From contig URRR01000024.1 of assembly GCA_900550365.1 (NCBI GenBank), positions 1-38,186 of the forward strand: a stretch of DNA of 38,186 nt. Reading direction: 5' to 3'. Both the position numbers and the translations under genes were made by a program. This DNA comes from an uncultured Prevotella sp. Lineage in GTDB: Bacteria > Bacteroidota > Bacteroidia > Bacteroidales > Bacteroidaceae. This document shows, piece after piece, positions 9,042 to 16,577 of the stretch. Each line of letters starts with the position of its first letter. Position 1 is the stretch's first letter. The notes below the pieces were generated by a model. That model saw nothing but the letters and a program-made list of their open reading frames with translations. It did no database searches and was not told the DNA's origin.

Positions 9042-10166
9042 ATGAAACATGAATTAAAAGTTTTGCAGTTAGGCAAATTTTACCCGATTCGCGGCGGTGT
9101 AGAAAAAGTCGCGTATGACTTAATGGTCGGATTGTCAGAACAAAACGTGTATTGTGACATGCTGTGTGCCGCATCGCAAGGCGGCAACCGGATTATCCCG
9201 GTAAATGACCATGCAAAAATCATTTGTAGTCATACTTGGCTGAAAATAGCTGCTACAATGATTTCACCGGCTATGATTTTTGCCTTAAAGAAAATACAGA
9301 AGCAATATAACATTATCCATGTGCATCACCCCGACCCTATGGCATGCTTGGCCTTATTCCTGTCAGGATATAAAGGAAAGGTCATACTCCATTGGCATAG
9401 TGACATACAGAAGCAGAAGACCTTGCTGAAATTTTATCAACCTTTACAGCAGTGGCTTTTACGGCGTGCGGATTTAATTGTCGGAACAACTCCTGTCTAT
9501 CTGTCTGAATCACCTTTCTTACAGAAAGTACAACAAAAAACAATCTGTCTGCCCATTGGAGTGGAACCCATGAAGCCGGCTCCTGACAAAGCAGAAGCTA
9601 TCAGACGAAAATACAACGGAAAGAAAATAGTATTCTCATTGGGAAGGCTGGTGGCTTATAAAGGGTATCGCTTTCTGATAGCTGCCGCCACATTCTTAAA
9701 AGACAATTTTGTCATACTTATAGGTGGTACGGGGGTATTAAAAGACGAATTACAAAAAGAAATCAACGAATTAGGTTTACAGAAAAAAGTAGAGCTACTC
9801 GGTCGGATCAGTGATGAAGATTTGCCAGCCTATTATGAGGCTTGTGATGTGTTCTGCTTAAGTAGTGTACAAAAGACAGAAGCATTCGGCATCGTACAGA
9901 TAGAAGCAATGTCATGCGGCAAACCTGTTGTTGCCACTAATATTCCGCAATCCGGAGTACCGTGGGTAAACAAGAACGGTGTATCCGGTCTTAATGTCAC
10001 TCCAGGCAATGCCCATGAACTTGCTAAAGCTATTGAAGATGTGACAAGAAACAAGACTGTTTATCAGCATTATGCAATAGGCGCGACAAATCGGTACAAA
10101 GAACTTTTTACTAAAGAGAAAATGATTGAGAAGTGCTTAAACATATATGAACATGGAAACAGATGA
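9042..10166 (+). CDS. GT4 family glycosyltransferase
   Basis: 374-residue retaining GT-B glycosyltransferase. The N-terminus has LGKFYPIRGGVEKVAYDL, the usual glycine-rich acceptor loop followed by Glu-Lys. HVHHPDPMACLALF and LHWHSDI are typical of the mannosyl/galactosyl-type GT4 N-domain. The donor domain begins at IVFSLGRLVAYKGY, and TEAFGIVQIEAMSCGKPVVA carries the EX7E motif. A 46-base gap separates it from the repeat protein, and its 3' end overlaps the next gene by 20 bases, so the two are probably translated together. Sugar specificity is not predictable. Confidence 0.88.
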   Translation: MKHELKVLQLGKFYPIRGGVEKVAYDLMVGLSEQNVYCDMLCAASQGGNRIIPVNDHAKIICSHTWLKIAATMISPAMIFALKKIQKQYNIIHVHHPDPMACLALFLSGYKGKVILHWHSDIQKQKTLLKFYQPLQQWLLRRADLIVGTTPVYLSESPFLQKVQQKTICLPIGVEPMKPAPDKAEAIRRKYNGKKIVFSLGRLVAYKGYRFLIAAATFLKDNFVILIGGTGVLKDELQKEINELGLQKKVELLGRISDEDLPAYYEACDVFCLSSVQKTEAFGIVQIEAMSCGKPVVATNIPQSGVPWVNKNGVSGLNVTPGNAHELAKAIEDVTRNKTVYQHYAIGATNRYKELFTKEKMIEKCLNIYEHGNR

Positions 10167-10830
10167 AAAAACAGAAACTCTTACAAAGATTTTGAGAGTG
10201 AACATGGGAGAAAGTAGCTATTACCAACACAAAGAAATGTCAACTACTGCTTTCATAACGAAACGAATATTCGATGTAGTTGGCAGTACATTGGGACTTG
10301 TTGTATTTTCACCAGCTTTTTTACTCATTTATTGTCTTATCAAACACGAAGATGGCGGACCGGCCATATTCAGACAAGAACGAATTGGTTATAAAGGCAG
10401 GCCTTTTACCCTTTACAAATTTCGTTCAATGACCGTAACGTCCGAATCTGACGGCAAACCGGCCTTATGTCAAAAGGATGACAAACGTCTGACCAAAATC
10501 GGAAAATTCCTACGTGAACATCATTTAGACGAGCTGCCACAGCTTTGGAATGTATTGATTGGAGAGATGAGCTTTGTCGGGCCGCGCCCTGAACGTAAGT
10601 TTTTTGTAGATAAAATAAAGGCCATCAATCCTGATTATGAACTGTTGTACCAGCTGCGCCCCGGCCTGTTTTCTGCGGCCACCTTGTATAACGGCTATAC
10701 AGATACTATGAATAAGATGCTTGAACGTCTCCGCATGGATCTTGATTATCTGCATCACCGTTCTCTGTGGCTGGATCTGAAAATCATTTATCTGACAGCG
10801 TTTTTTATCTTAACCGGAAAGAAATTCTAA
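10147..10830 (+). CDS. Undecaprenyl-phosphate sugar phosphotransferase (PglC/WcaJ-type)
   Basis: Monotopic phosphoglycosyl transferase, which starts repeat-unit assembly by moving sugar-1-phosphate from a UDP-sugar to undecaprenyl phosphate. The bacterial-sugar-transferase domain is complete: KRIFDVVGSTLGL leads into one hydrophobic re-entrant segment (about residues 43-65), then KFRSMT (91-96), the catalytic Asp128-Glu129 in LDELPQLWNV, and GPRPE (145-149). At 227 residues it is the short PglC-like form without the multi-helix WcaJ/WbaP N-terminus. The first 30 residues are hydrophilic, and starts at 10153 or later are possible. It overlaps the preceding GT4 gene, and its stop is 2 bases from the PqqD-like start. 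As the likely initiating enzyme it is the key gene for defining the glycan. Confidence 0.9.
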   Translation: MNMETDEKTETLTKILRVNMGESSYYQHKEMSTTAFITKRIFDVVGSTLGLVVFSPAFLLIYCLIKHEDGGPAIFRQERIGYKGRPFTLYKFRSMTVTSESDGKPALCQKDDKRLTKIGKFLREHHLDELPQLWNVLIGEMSFVGPRPERKFFVDKIKAINPDYELLYQLRPGLFSAATLYNGYTDTMNKMLERLRMDLDYLHHRSLWLDLKIIYLTAFFILTGKKF

Positions 10831-10832
10831 CG

Positions 10833-11120
10833 ATGGAAAGAAAAATAATACACATAAAAGACGGGCTGCAATTACGCAAAATTAAAGACCAGCACATGAT
10901 AGTAGAAGCCTGTAACGATAATATGAATATGAGCAACGTGTACAGCCTGAACCATACAGCTGCACGATTGTGGGAACAGTTAGAAAACGGAGACTATACC
11001 TTGCAGGATTTGGCTGAATGGTTTTGCAATATATATGATATAGATTTGGCCACCGCCCTCAACGATGTGGAAAAACAATTAGCCGAATGGGAATCATACG
11101 GGCTGATCAATATAGACTAA
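10833..11120 (+). CDS. PqqD family protein
   Basis: 95-residue PqqD-fold protein. In PQQ and many RiPP pathways such proteins are peptide chaperones that bind a leader peptide and present it to a maturation enzyme. The core NVYSLNHTAARLWEQLENG, then LQDLAEWFCNIYDID and ALNDVEKQLAEWESYGLI, matches the PqqD pattern of 'N.ta..iw.lldG', a helical middle, and a C-terminal 'L...gli'. I chose the ATG at 10833 because the longer reading would add 22 residues overlapping the sugar transferase. It is followed 27 bases later by the nucleotidyltransferase gene. The trio with the next two genes recalls lasso-peptide and related clusters. No radical-SAM or asparagine-synthetase-like partner is visible nearby. 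Confidence 0.82.
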   Translation: MERKIIHIKDGLQLRKIKDQHMIVEACNDNMNMSNVYSLNHTAARLWEQLENGDYTLQDLAEWFCNIYDIDLATALNDVEKQLAEWESYGLINID

Positions 11121-11147
11121 TCCATGTAAAACAGATATAAAAGAAAT

Positions 11148-12239
11148 ATGAATTCGGACAAATTACATGCAGCATTGCTTACATTGCTGCGTTCTGGATT
11201 ATGGGAAAAGGAGATTGACAAACTTTCCTTGTTCCCATTGTCTGATGAGGAATGGGAAAAAGTGTTCCGCCTTTCCCGCCAGCAGACGGTGACGGGACTC
11301 GTGTATCAGGGACTGCAATACCTTCCCGATGGCATGCTGCCTCCTGAGCCTGTCCTGATACGTTGGACGGCAGAGGTAGACGCCATTGAGCGAATGAACC
11401 TGAAGATGAACCAAACCTTGTCCGAATTATACGTAATGTTCCATTCCAAAGGATTGAACCCTATCTTACAGAAAGGACAAGGTGTGGCACAGTTCTATGA
11501 GAAACCGTTGTTACGCGAATGTGGTGATATTGACCTTTATTTCAATAACAGCAGAGCCTTTTTCGTTGCAGCCGTTTATGTCCGCCTGCACAAGATCGCA
11601 GTGAAAAAAATGCCTGACAAAAGTCTCTTTTACCTGTGGAACGGTATCGAGATAGAACATCACACACGGTTGTTCGACCTTCATAACCCATTTCTGCAAT
11701 GTTACTTGAACAAGCTGGAATGTGAAAATGGATATAAGCCTCTTTGTTTCCGGACGCCTTCACACCTTAAGATAAGCGTACCTTCACCTTTCCTTAACGT
11801 GCTCATGCTTGATTTGCATATATTGAAACATGAACTTGGTTGGGGCATTGGTCTGCGTCAGTTCTGTGATATGGCACGTGCCTGCTATAAGTTACACGAA
11901 GCAATAAACCCGGAGAAAATGGAAAAGGTCTGTATGAAATTAAAATTAGAGCGGTGGAATCCGTTACTTCACGCTTTTCTTACTGAACATCTCGGACTTC
12001 CTGCTTCCTGTCTACCTTACGGAACAACCGCACCTGATGCCCGGCCGTTGCTCGACATCATCTGGAATAGCGGAAATTTTGGATATCATTTGACAGGACG
12101 CAAAACATCTGGCCAATCGGTTTTGAGGCGCAAATTGCGCACGGCAAACATTTTCCGTCAGAATCTGAATTTTGCCCGCCAATATGCTCCCAAAGAAACT
12201 TTCTGGATGGCCTGTGATTTACTGAAAGGACAGTTTTAA
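11148..12239 (+). CDS. Nucleotidyltransferase family protein (PF14907-like)
   Basis: 363-residue protein of the uncharacterised nucleotidyltransferase group often annotated NTP_transf_5. The core is LQKGQGVAQFYEKPLLRECGDIDLYF, in which Gly126-Asp127-x-Asp129 gives the two metal-binding carboxylates of a polymerase-beta-type fold. Upstream 'DEEWEKVFRLSRQQTVTGLVYQGL' and downstream 'HILKHELGWGIGLRQFCDMA' are also typical of this group. The substrate is unknown; family members occur in lasso-peptide, lanthipeptide and polysaccharide loci beside PqqD-like proteins and HPr-kinase-like proteins, as here. It lies 27 bases after the PqqD gene and 5 bases before the kinase gene, which supports one functional unit. 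Confidence 0.8.
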   Translation: MNSDKLHAALLTLLRSGLWEKEIDKLSLFPLSDEEWEKVFRLSRQQTVTGLVYQGLQYLPDGMLPPEPVLIRWTAEVDAIERMNLKMNQTLSELYVMFHSKGLNPILQKGQGVAQFYEKPLLRECGDIDLYFNNSRAFFVAAVYVRLHKIAVKKMPDKSLFYLWNGIEIEHHTRLFDLHNPFLQCYLNKLECENGYKPLCFRTPSHLKISVPSPFLNVLMLDLHILKHELGWGIGLRQFCDMARACYKLHEAINPEKMEKVCMKLKLERWNPLLHAFLTEHLGLPASCLPYGTTAPDARPLLDIIWNSGNFGYHLTGRKTSGQSVLRRKLRTANIFRQNLNFARQYAPKETFWMACDLLKGQF

Positions 12240-12244
12240 TTACG

Positions 12245-13135
12245 ATGAAAGAATACTATTTCTGCATAGCCGGTTTTTGGCTGGCTCTCCATTTACCCGA
12301 AACGTGGAACGTTGATGCCTTATTGCCTTCTTTCCAGGCATTCCGCCGTACGCGAGAAGAAGGCTGTAAAAGGCTTATTGATTGTATTGTCGAACCGTTA
12401 AGTCTCCCACAACAGACAGAACCGGAAGGTACAATAATAGAAGAAACGGCCAATGATGCCGGACATATACGTTTGTATGACAACATAAACGGCTACAATG
12501 TAACACTTTCCGTATATCCCAATGGTATCCGTCATTATATGCAGGCCGGCAAAGACTTCTCAAACGTCCGTATATCTTTATATCCTGAAGATAAAGATGC
12601 CGGACAAATATTGTCCTCTTTACTCCGTATAGCTTATTCGCAGGCAATCCTTCAGCATGATGCGCTGGCCATACATGCCTCTGCCGTATATCATCAAGAC
12701 CATGCCTTCCTATTTATGGGGAAAAGCGGAACCGGCAAAAGCACCCATTCTACCCTTTGGATGAAATATATACCCGATACGGGATTGCTGAATGACGACA
12801 ATCCTACGGTACGCATCATTTGCGACAGAGCCTACGCATGGGGAACTCCATGGAGCGGAAAGACGCTTTGCTATAAAAACCTCTTTTATCCAATAGAAGG
12901 TATGGTGCGTCTCAACCAGGCCACGGAAAATTCCTTCTGCCGCCAGGAGGGGATTGACGCATTCGCCACCCTGTTGCCCGGATGTTCCGTCATCAGCCAA
13001 GACGCGGTGCTTCGCAACAAACTGTACGACACGTTAAGCCGTTTGTCTGAAATCGTTAAGGTAGCAGTCTTAGACTGCCGGCCTGACAAGGAAGCTGTCT
13101 TTTTGTGCAGCGAAGCCTTGGAGAAAGTATATTAA
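12245..13135 (+). CDS. HPr-kinase-like P-loop protein
   Basis: 296-residue protein related to the C-terminal domain of HPr kinase/phosphorylase and to the kinases of lasso-peptide clusters. The N-terminal 130 residues show no motif I recognise. Then come ALAIHASAVYHQDHAFLFMG and the P-loop GKSGTGKS at residues 159-166, followed by LLNDDNPTVRI and AWGTPWSGK, which match the HprK Walker B and loop region. True HprK in low-GC Gram-positives phosphorylates HPr; no HPr partner is seen here, so the target is more likely a peptide or a sugar carrier. It starts 5 bases after the nucleotidyltransferase and ends 29 bases before the Wza-like gene, linking the trio to the export genes. Confidence 0.78.
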   Translation: MKEYYFCIAGFWLALHLPETWNVDALLPSFQAFRRTREEGCKRLIDCIVEPLSLPQQTEPEGTIIEETANDAGHIRLYDNINGYNVTLSVYPNGIRHYMQAGKDFSNVRISLYPEDKDAGQILSSLLRIAYSQAILQHDALAIHASAVYHQDHAFLFMGKSGTGKSTHSTLWMKYIPDTGLLNDDNPTVRIICDRAYAWGTPWSGKTLCYKNLFYPIEGMVRLNQATENSFCRQEGIDAFATLLPGCSVISQDAVLRNKLYDTLSRLSEIVKVAVLDCRPDKEAVFLCSEALEKVY

Positions 13136-13164
13136 CCATAAAAAATAATCAATTAATCCATACA

Positions 13165-13959
13165 ATGAACAGAAAGTTCCATTTAGTGCTGGCAAGCCTG
13201 TTTGCCATCTTATTATTTAGTTCCTGTGCACACAAGAATTATGTGTATCTGCAAGACATGCATCTGGGACAGAGTTATCCATTCGACGACAAGTATGAAG
13301 CCGTTGTCCATAAGGATGACCGCCTGAGCATCACCGTGAGCAGCAAAAACCCTGAGCTGGCCATTCCGTTCAATATTTACGGCGGCTCGTTCAGAGTAGG
13401 AAACGACGGCAGCGTGTCGGCCGACGGCACGACGAAAGTCAACGAAAAAGGATACAGGGTAGACGTTGACGGAAACATTGATTTCCCCATTCTCGGTAAA
13501 CTGCATGTCGAAGGGCTGAAAGTAAGCCAAGTAACTGATTTAATCAAGCAGAAAATCGAGGAAGGCAACTACATGAAAGACCCGCTCGTGTCCATCGAGT
13601 TCCTGAACTTCAAATACACGGTTCTCGGTGCTGTGGGGCATAATGGCACATTCTCTGTAGACGGTGACCGTATAACCCTGCTTGAGGCCATTGCTAAGGC
13701 AGGAGACCTGACAGCCAAAGCCAGAACCGACAGAGTGGCCGTTATCCGTGAGAAAAACGGTGAGCGGCAGATGTTCATGCACGACCTGCGCAGTAAGGAA
13801 ATATTTGACTCGCCATGCTTCTATCTCCAGCAGAACGACATTGTATATGTAGAACCCAAATACCGCAAGAAAGACACCGAGGACCGCGGATGGCAAATTG
13901 GCACAACTGTTCTTTCAGCTATTACCGCAGTATGCTCTATCTTGTGGGCTATTAAATAA
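13165..13959 (+). CDS. Wza-like polysaccharide export lipoprotein
   Basis: Outer-membrane polysaccharide export protein of 264 residues. The ATG at 13165 gives a clean lipoprotein signal: NRKFHLVLASLFAILLF then SSC, with the lipid-attached cysteine near residue 22. The longer reading would place 20 residues before it and overlap the kinase gene. The Poly_export domain (KDDRLSITVSSKNPELAIPFN ... GNIDFPILGKLHVEGLKVSQ) is followed by an SLBB-type segment (YTVLGAVGHNGTFSVDGDRI). The C-terminus ends in a hydrophobic helix (VLSAITAVCSILWAI), as in many Bacteroidales members. It is partnered by the Wzc-like protein 18 bases downstream, together forming a trans-envelope channel. Confidence 0.92.
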   Translation: MNRKFHLVLASLFAILLFSSCAHKNYVYLQDMHLGQSYPFDDKYEAVVHKDDRLSITVSSKNPELAIPFNIYGGSFRVGNDGSVSADGTTKVNEKGYRVDVDGNIDFPILGKLHVEGLKVSQVTDLIKQKIEEGNYMKDPLVSIEFLNFKYTVLGAVGHNGTFSVDGDRITLLEAIAKAGDLTAKARTDRVAVIREKNGERQMFMHDLRSKEIFDSPCFYLQQNDIVYVEPKYRKKDTEDRGWQIGTTVLSAITAVCSILWAIK

Positions 13960-13977
13960 AGACAATCTTATCATAAT

Positions 13978-16329
13978 ATGCAAACGAACAACTCATCGAA
14001 TAAGACCGAGCAGGGAGTTAATATTGTAGACCTGTTCGCTTATCTTGCATCAAAATGGAAGTGGTTCCTGCTTTCCATCATTGTGTGCTGTGGCATAGCA
14101 TGGTATAAGTATGCCAGCGCACCGCTGGTTTATTTCCGTTCGGCAACAGTCATCATCAAAGACCCGTCGAACAAGACTTCAACAACCACCCTTGACCGCT
14201 TCGACAACATTATCAACAAGGTGAACGTTGCCAACGAAATCCTGCAGTTCCGTTCAAAGCGCCTTGTACGTGAAGTAGTGCAGCGCCTTCATGCCGACAT
14301 GAGTTATCAGATAGAAGAGGGCCTGCGCACCAACGAGCTTTACACCCAGTCGCCGGTGCTGGTCTATTTCCCTGACGCACTGCCCGAACAGAGTTTTGCG
14401 CTCACCGTAACGCCCAAGGACAAAAAGAGTGTGGTATTGTCCGATTTTTCAGGCATTAATGCCAAACCGAGTTATACCATTCCATTGAATGACACTGTTA
14501 CAATCATTAAAGGTGTACGTGTGGTGGCCACCCCGACCAATTATTACAGTAAATCGTGGATGGGCACTTCTATCCGGGTACACAAGCGACCGCTTGAATC
14601 TGTAGTGAATTATTACAAAAACGCTATCGGCATACAGCAGGAAGAGGAAGAGTCATCCATTCTTACGCTTGCGCTGAAGGATAATTCTCCTGCCAAGGCA
14701 GAAGATATGCTTAACACCCTGATAAACGTTTACAACGAGGAAGCGATTAAAGACAAGAACCAGGTGGCTGTCAATACTGCAAACTTCATCAATGAGCGTC
14801 TTATCATCATCTCAAAAGAACTCGGCGGCGTGGAATCCGAGCTGCAGACATTCAAACAGAGTAACCAGATTATAGACATTGCATCGTCAGCCAACCGCTA
14901 TATGGGCGAGTCTCAGAAATACAACGCTGACGCCCTTGAGCTGGAAACCCAGCTGCGGCTGGCCCAGTTCATCAAGAATTATCTTACTGATCCTACCAAA
15001 GAACGCGACCTCATTCCATCAAACACCGGCATTGGCGATGCCAATATTGAAGGACAAATCAATCTGTACAACACGGCAAAACTAAAGCGCGACCATCTCA
15101 TTGATGACAGCAGTGAGAACAACCCGGTTGTGAAGGAACTGAACAATTCGATGCGGGCGATGAAGCAAAACATCATCCGTGCTGTTGACAACATGATTGT
15201 CAGCCTCAACGTTAAGCGTACTGACGCACAGAACCGACAGATGCGCGCCCAAAGCCGCGTAACGTCCATACCGGGCAAGGAGCGCCAGATGCTTTCTATC
15301 GAGCGACAGCAGAAGATAAAAGAAACTCTTTATCTTTTCCTTTTGAACAAACGTGAGGAAAACGCCCTGTCACAGGCCATGGCTGACAACAACGCCCGCG
15401 TCATCGACGGGGCTGAAGGCAGCAATGCGCCCATCTCTCCCAACCGCAACCGCATCATGCTCCTGGGGCTGCTTGTCGGCATAGCCCTGCCTGGCATCGG
15501 CTGTCTGCTTGTGCTGTTCACGGATACCCGTATACACAGCCGCAAGGAGGTGGAAAAGGCGCTGACCGTACCGTTTTTGGGCGAGATTCCTATCGATAAG
15601 GAAGCTGCCAGAAGCCGCAGGCGTGGCGACAGCGACGGAGGTATCGCCGACGAGGACAGCATCGTGGCAGAAGCCTTCCGCGTGTTGCGCACCAACATGG
15701 CATTTATGTCCAGGAATGGTCAGGCCGCCAAGGTCATCACCTTCACGTCTTTTAATGAGGGCGCAGGCAAGACCTTCATATCATGTAATCTGGCAATGAG
15801 CTTTGTCTATGCAAAAAAACGTGTGGTGCTTGTAGACCTCGACATACGCAAGGGCACGTTGAGCCACCATCTCGTCAGCGGTCACATGGCGGGAGTCACA
15901 AACTACCTGGCTGACTCGTCGCTGACCATCGATAACATCATACAGCATAAGGAGCATTTTGATGTCATTACCGCCGGTGCCGTCGCGCCTAATCCTGCCG
16001 AGCTGCTTATGGACAGCCGGCTGGACGAACTGTTTGCCGAACTGCGCGCCATCTATGACATCGTCATTGCCGACAGCGTGCCTTTGGGTATCATCGCCGA
16101 TGCAAGCATTGCCAACCGCATTGCAGACCTTACAGTGTTCGTGATGCGTGCCGGAAAGATTGACCGCCGCCAACTGCCTGATATCGAGGCGCTCTACGAG
16201 GGCAAAAAGCTAAAGAACATGGCTCTCGTGCTTAACGGCGTAAATCCGCACAGCCATAGCTATGGATACGGACACTACGGTTACGGCTACGGATACTATG
16301 GCTATGGAAAGAAGAAAAAGAAGAAGTGA
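13978..16329 (+). CDS. Wzc-like polysaccharide co-polymerase / tyrosine autokinase
   Basis: 783-residue inner-membrane protein controlling chain length and export. A Wzz domain lies between two membrane segments (about 31-50, KWFLLSIIVCCGIAW, and about 491-513, IMLLGLLVGIALPGIG), with a long coiled-coil periplasmic part between. The cytoplasmic BY-kinase domain has Walker A FNEGAGKT (592-599), Walker A' VVLVDLDIRKG and a Walker B region near IYDIVIADSVP. The tail (about 758-783) alternates Tyr and Gly with eight tyrosines and ends in six lysines: this is the autophosphorylation cluster. Unlike Firmicutes, channel and kinase halves are one protein. It directly follows the Wza-like gene and precedes the small acidic peptide gene by 40 bases. 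Confidence 0.93.
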   Translation: MQTNNSSNKTEQGVNIVDLFAYLASKWKWFLLSIIVCCGIAWYKYASAPLVYFRSATVIIKDPSNKTSTTTLDRFDNIINKVNVANEILQFRSKRLVREVVQRLHADMSYQIEEGLRTNELYTQSPVLVYFPDALPEQSFALTVTPKDKKSVVLSDFSGINAKPSYTIPLNDTVTIIKGVRVVATPTNYYSKSWMGTSIRVHKRPLESVVNYYKNAIGIQQEEEESSILTLALKDNSPAKAEDMLNTLINVYNEEAIKDKNQVAVNTANFINERLIIISKELGGVESELQTFKQSNQIIDIASSANRYMGESQKYNADALELETQLRLAQFIKNYLTDPTKERDLIPSNTGIGDANIEGQINLYNTAKLKRDHLIDDSSENNPVVKELNNSMRAMKQNIIRAVDNMIVSLNVKRTDAQNRQMRAQSRVTSIPGKERQMLSIERQQKIKETLYLFLLNKREENALSQAMADNNARVIDGAEGSNAPISPNRNRIMLLGLLVGIALPGIGCLLVLFTDTRIHSRKEVEKALTVPFLGEIPIDKEAARSRRRGDSDGGIADEDSIVAEAFRVLRTNMAFMSRNGQAAKVITFTSFNEGAGKTFISCNLAMSFVYAKKRVVLVDLDIRKGTLSHHLVSGHMAGVTNYLADSSLTIDNIIQHKEHFDVITAGAVAPNPAELLMDSRLDELFAELRAIYDIVIADSVPLGIIADASIANRIADLTVFVMRAGKIDRRQLPDIEALYEGKKLKNMALVLNGVNPHSHSYGYGHYGYGYGYYGYGKKKKKK

Positions 16330-16369
16330 TTCAGTAAACTATAGTTCAACTTTTAAAATTTTTATTGCA

Positions 16370-16555
16370 ATGAAAAAAGAACAAAAAGAAAAGTACGAGG
16401 CGCCTCAGACGAAGCGGACTCAAGTAAGTTTGGAAAGTGGCATTTGTGCCGCTTCTGCTAAAATTGAAAATCCTAATCAGGATAATGGACGAATTGAAGA
16501 ACATCAGATCAACCACGACTTTGACCTTGAATTCACTGATCAGGATTGGGACTGA
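16370..16555 (+). CDS. 61-residue acidic peptide, function unknown (candidate precursor peptide)
   Basis: A small ORF (61 residues) with an ATG at 16370, an A-rich upstream region and clear operon position between the Wzc-like kinase and the first surface lipoprotein. The N-terminus is Lys/Glu-rich (KKEQKEKYEAPQTKRTQ), then VSLESGICAASAKIENP, then a strongly acidic end (DFDLEFTDQDWD). There is one cysteine and no hydrophobic signal peptide. Small proteins of this general form (basic start, 'v.le..i.AAS', acidic end) sit beside fimbrillin-type genes in Bacteroidales; I know of no assigned function. A longer reading starting at 16262 would overlap the kinase and is not preferred. Because PqqD-like and peptidase/exporter genes occur in the same window, a peptide substrate is possible but unproven. 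Confidence 0.65.
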   Translation: MKKEQKEKYEAPQTKRTQVSLESGICAASAKIENPNQDNGRIEEHQINHDFDLEFTDQDWD

Positions 16556-16577
16556 TACGAATAATTAAAAACAAAAA

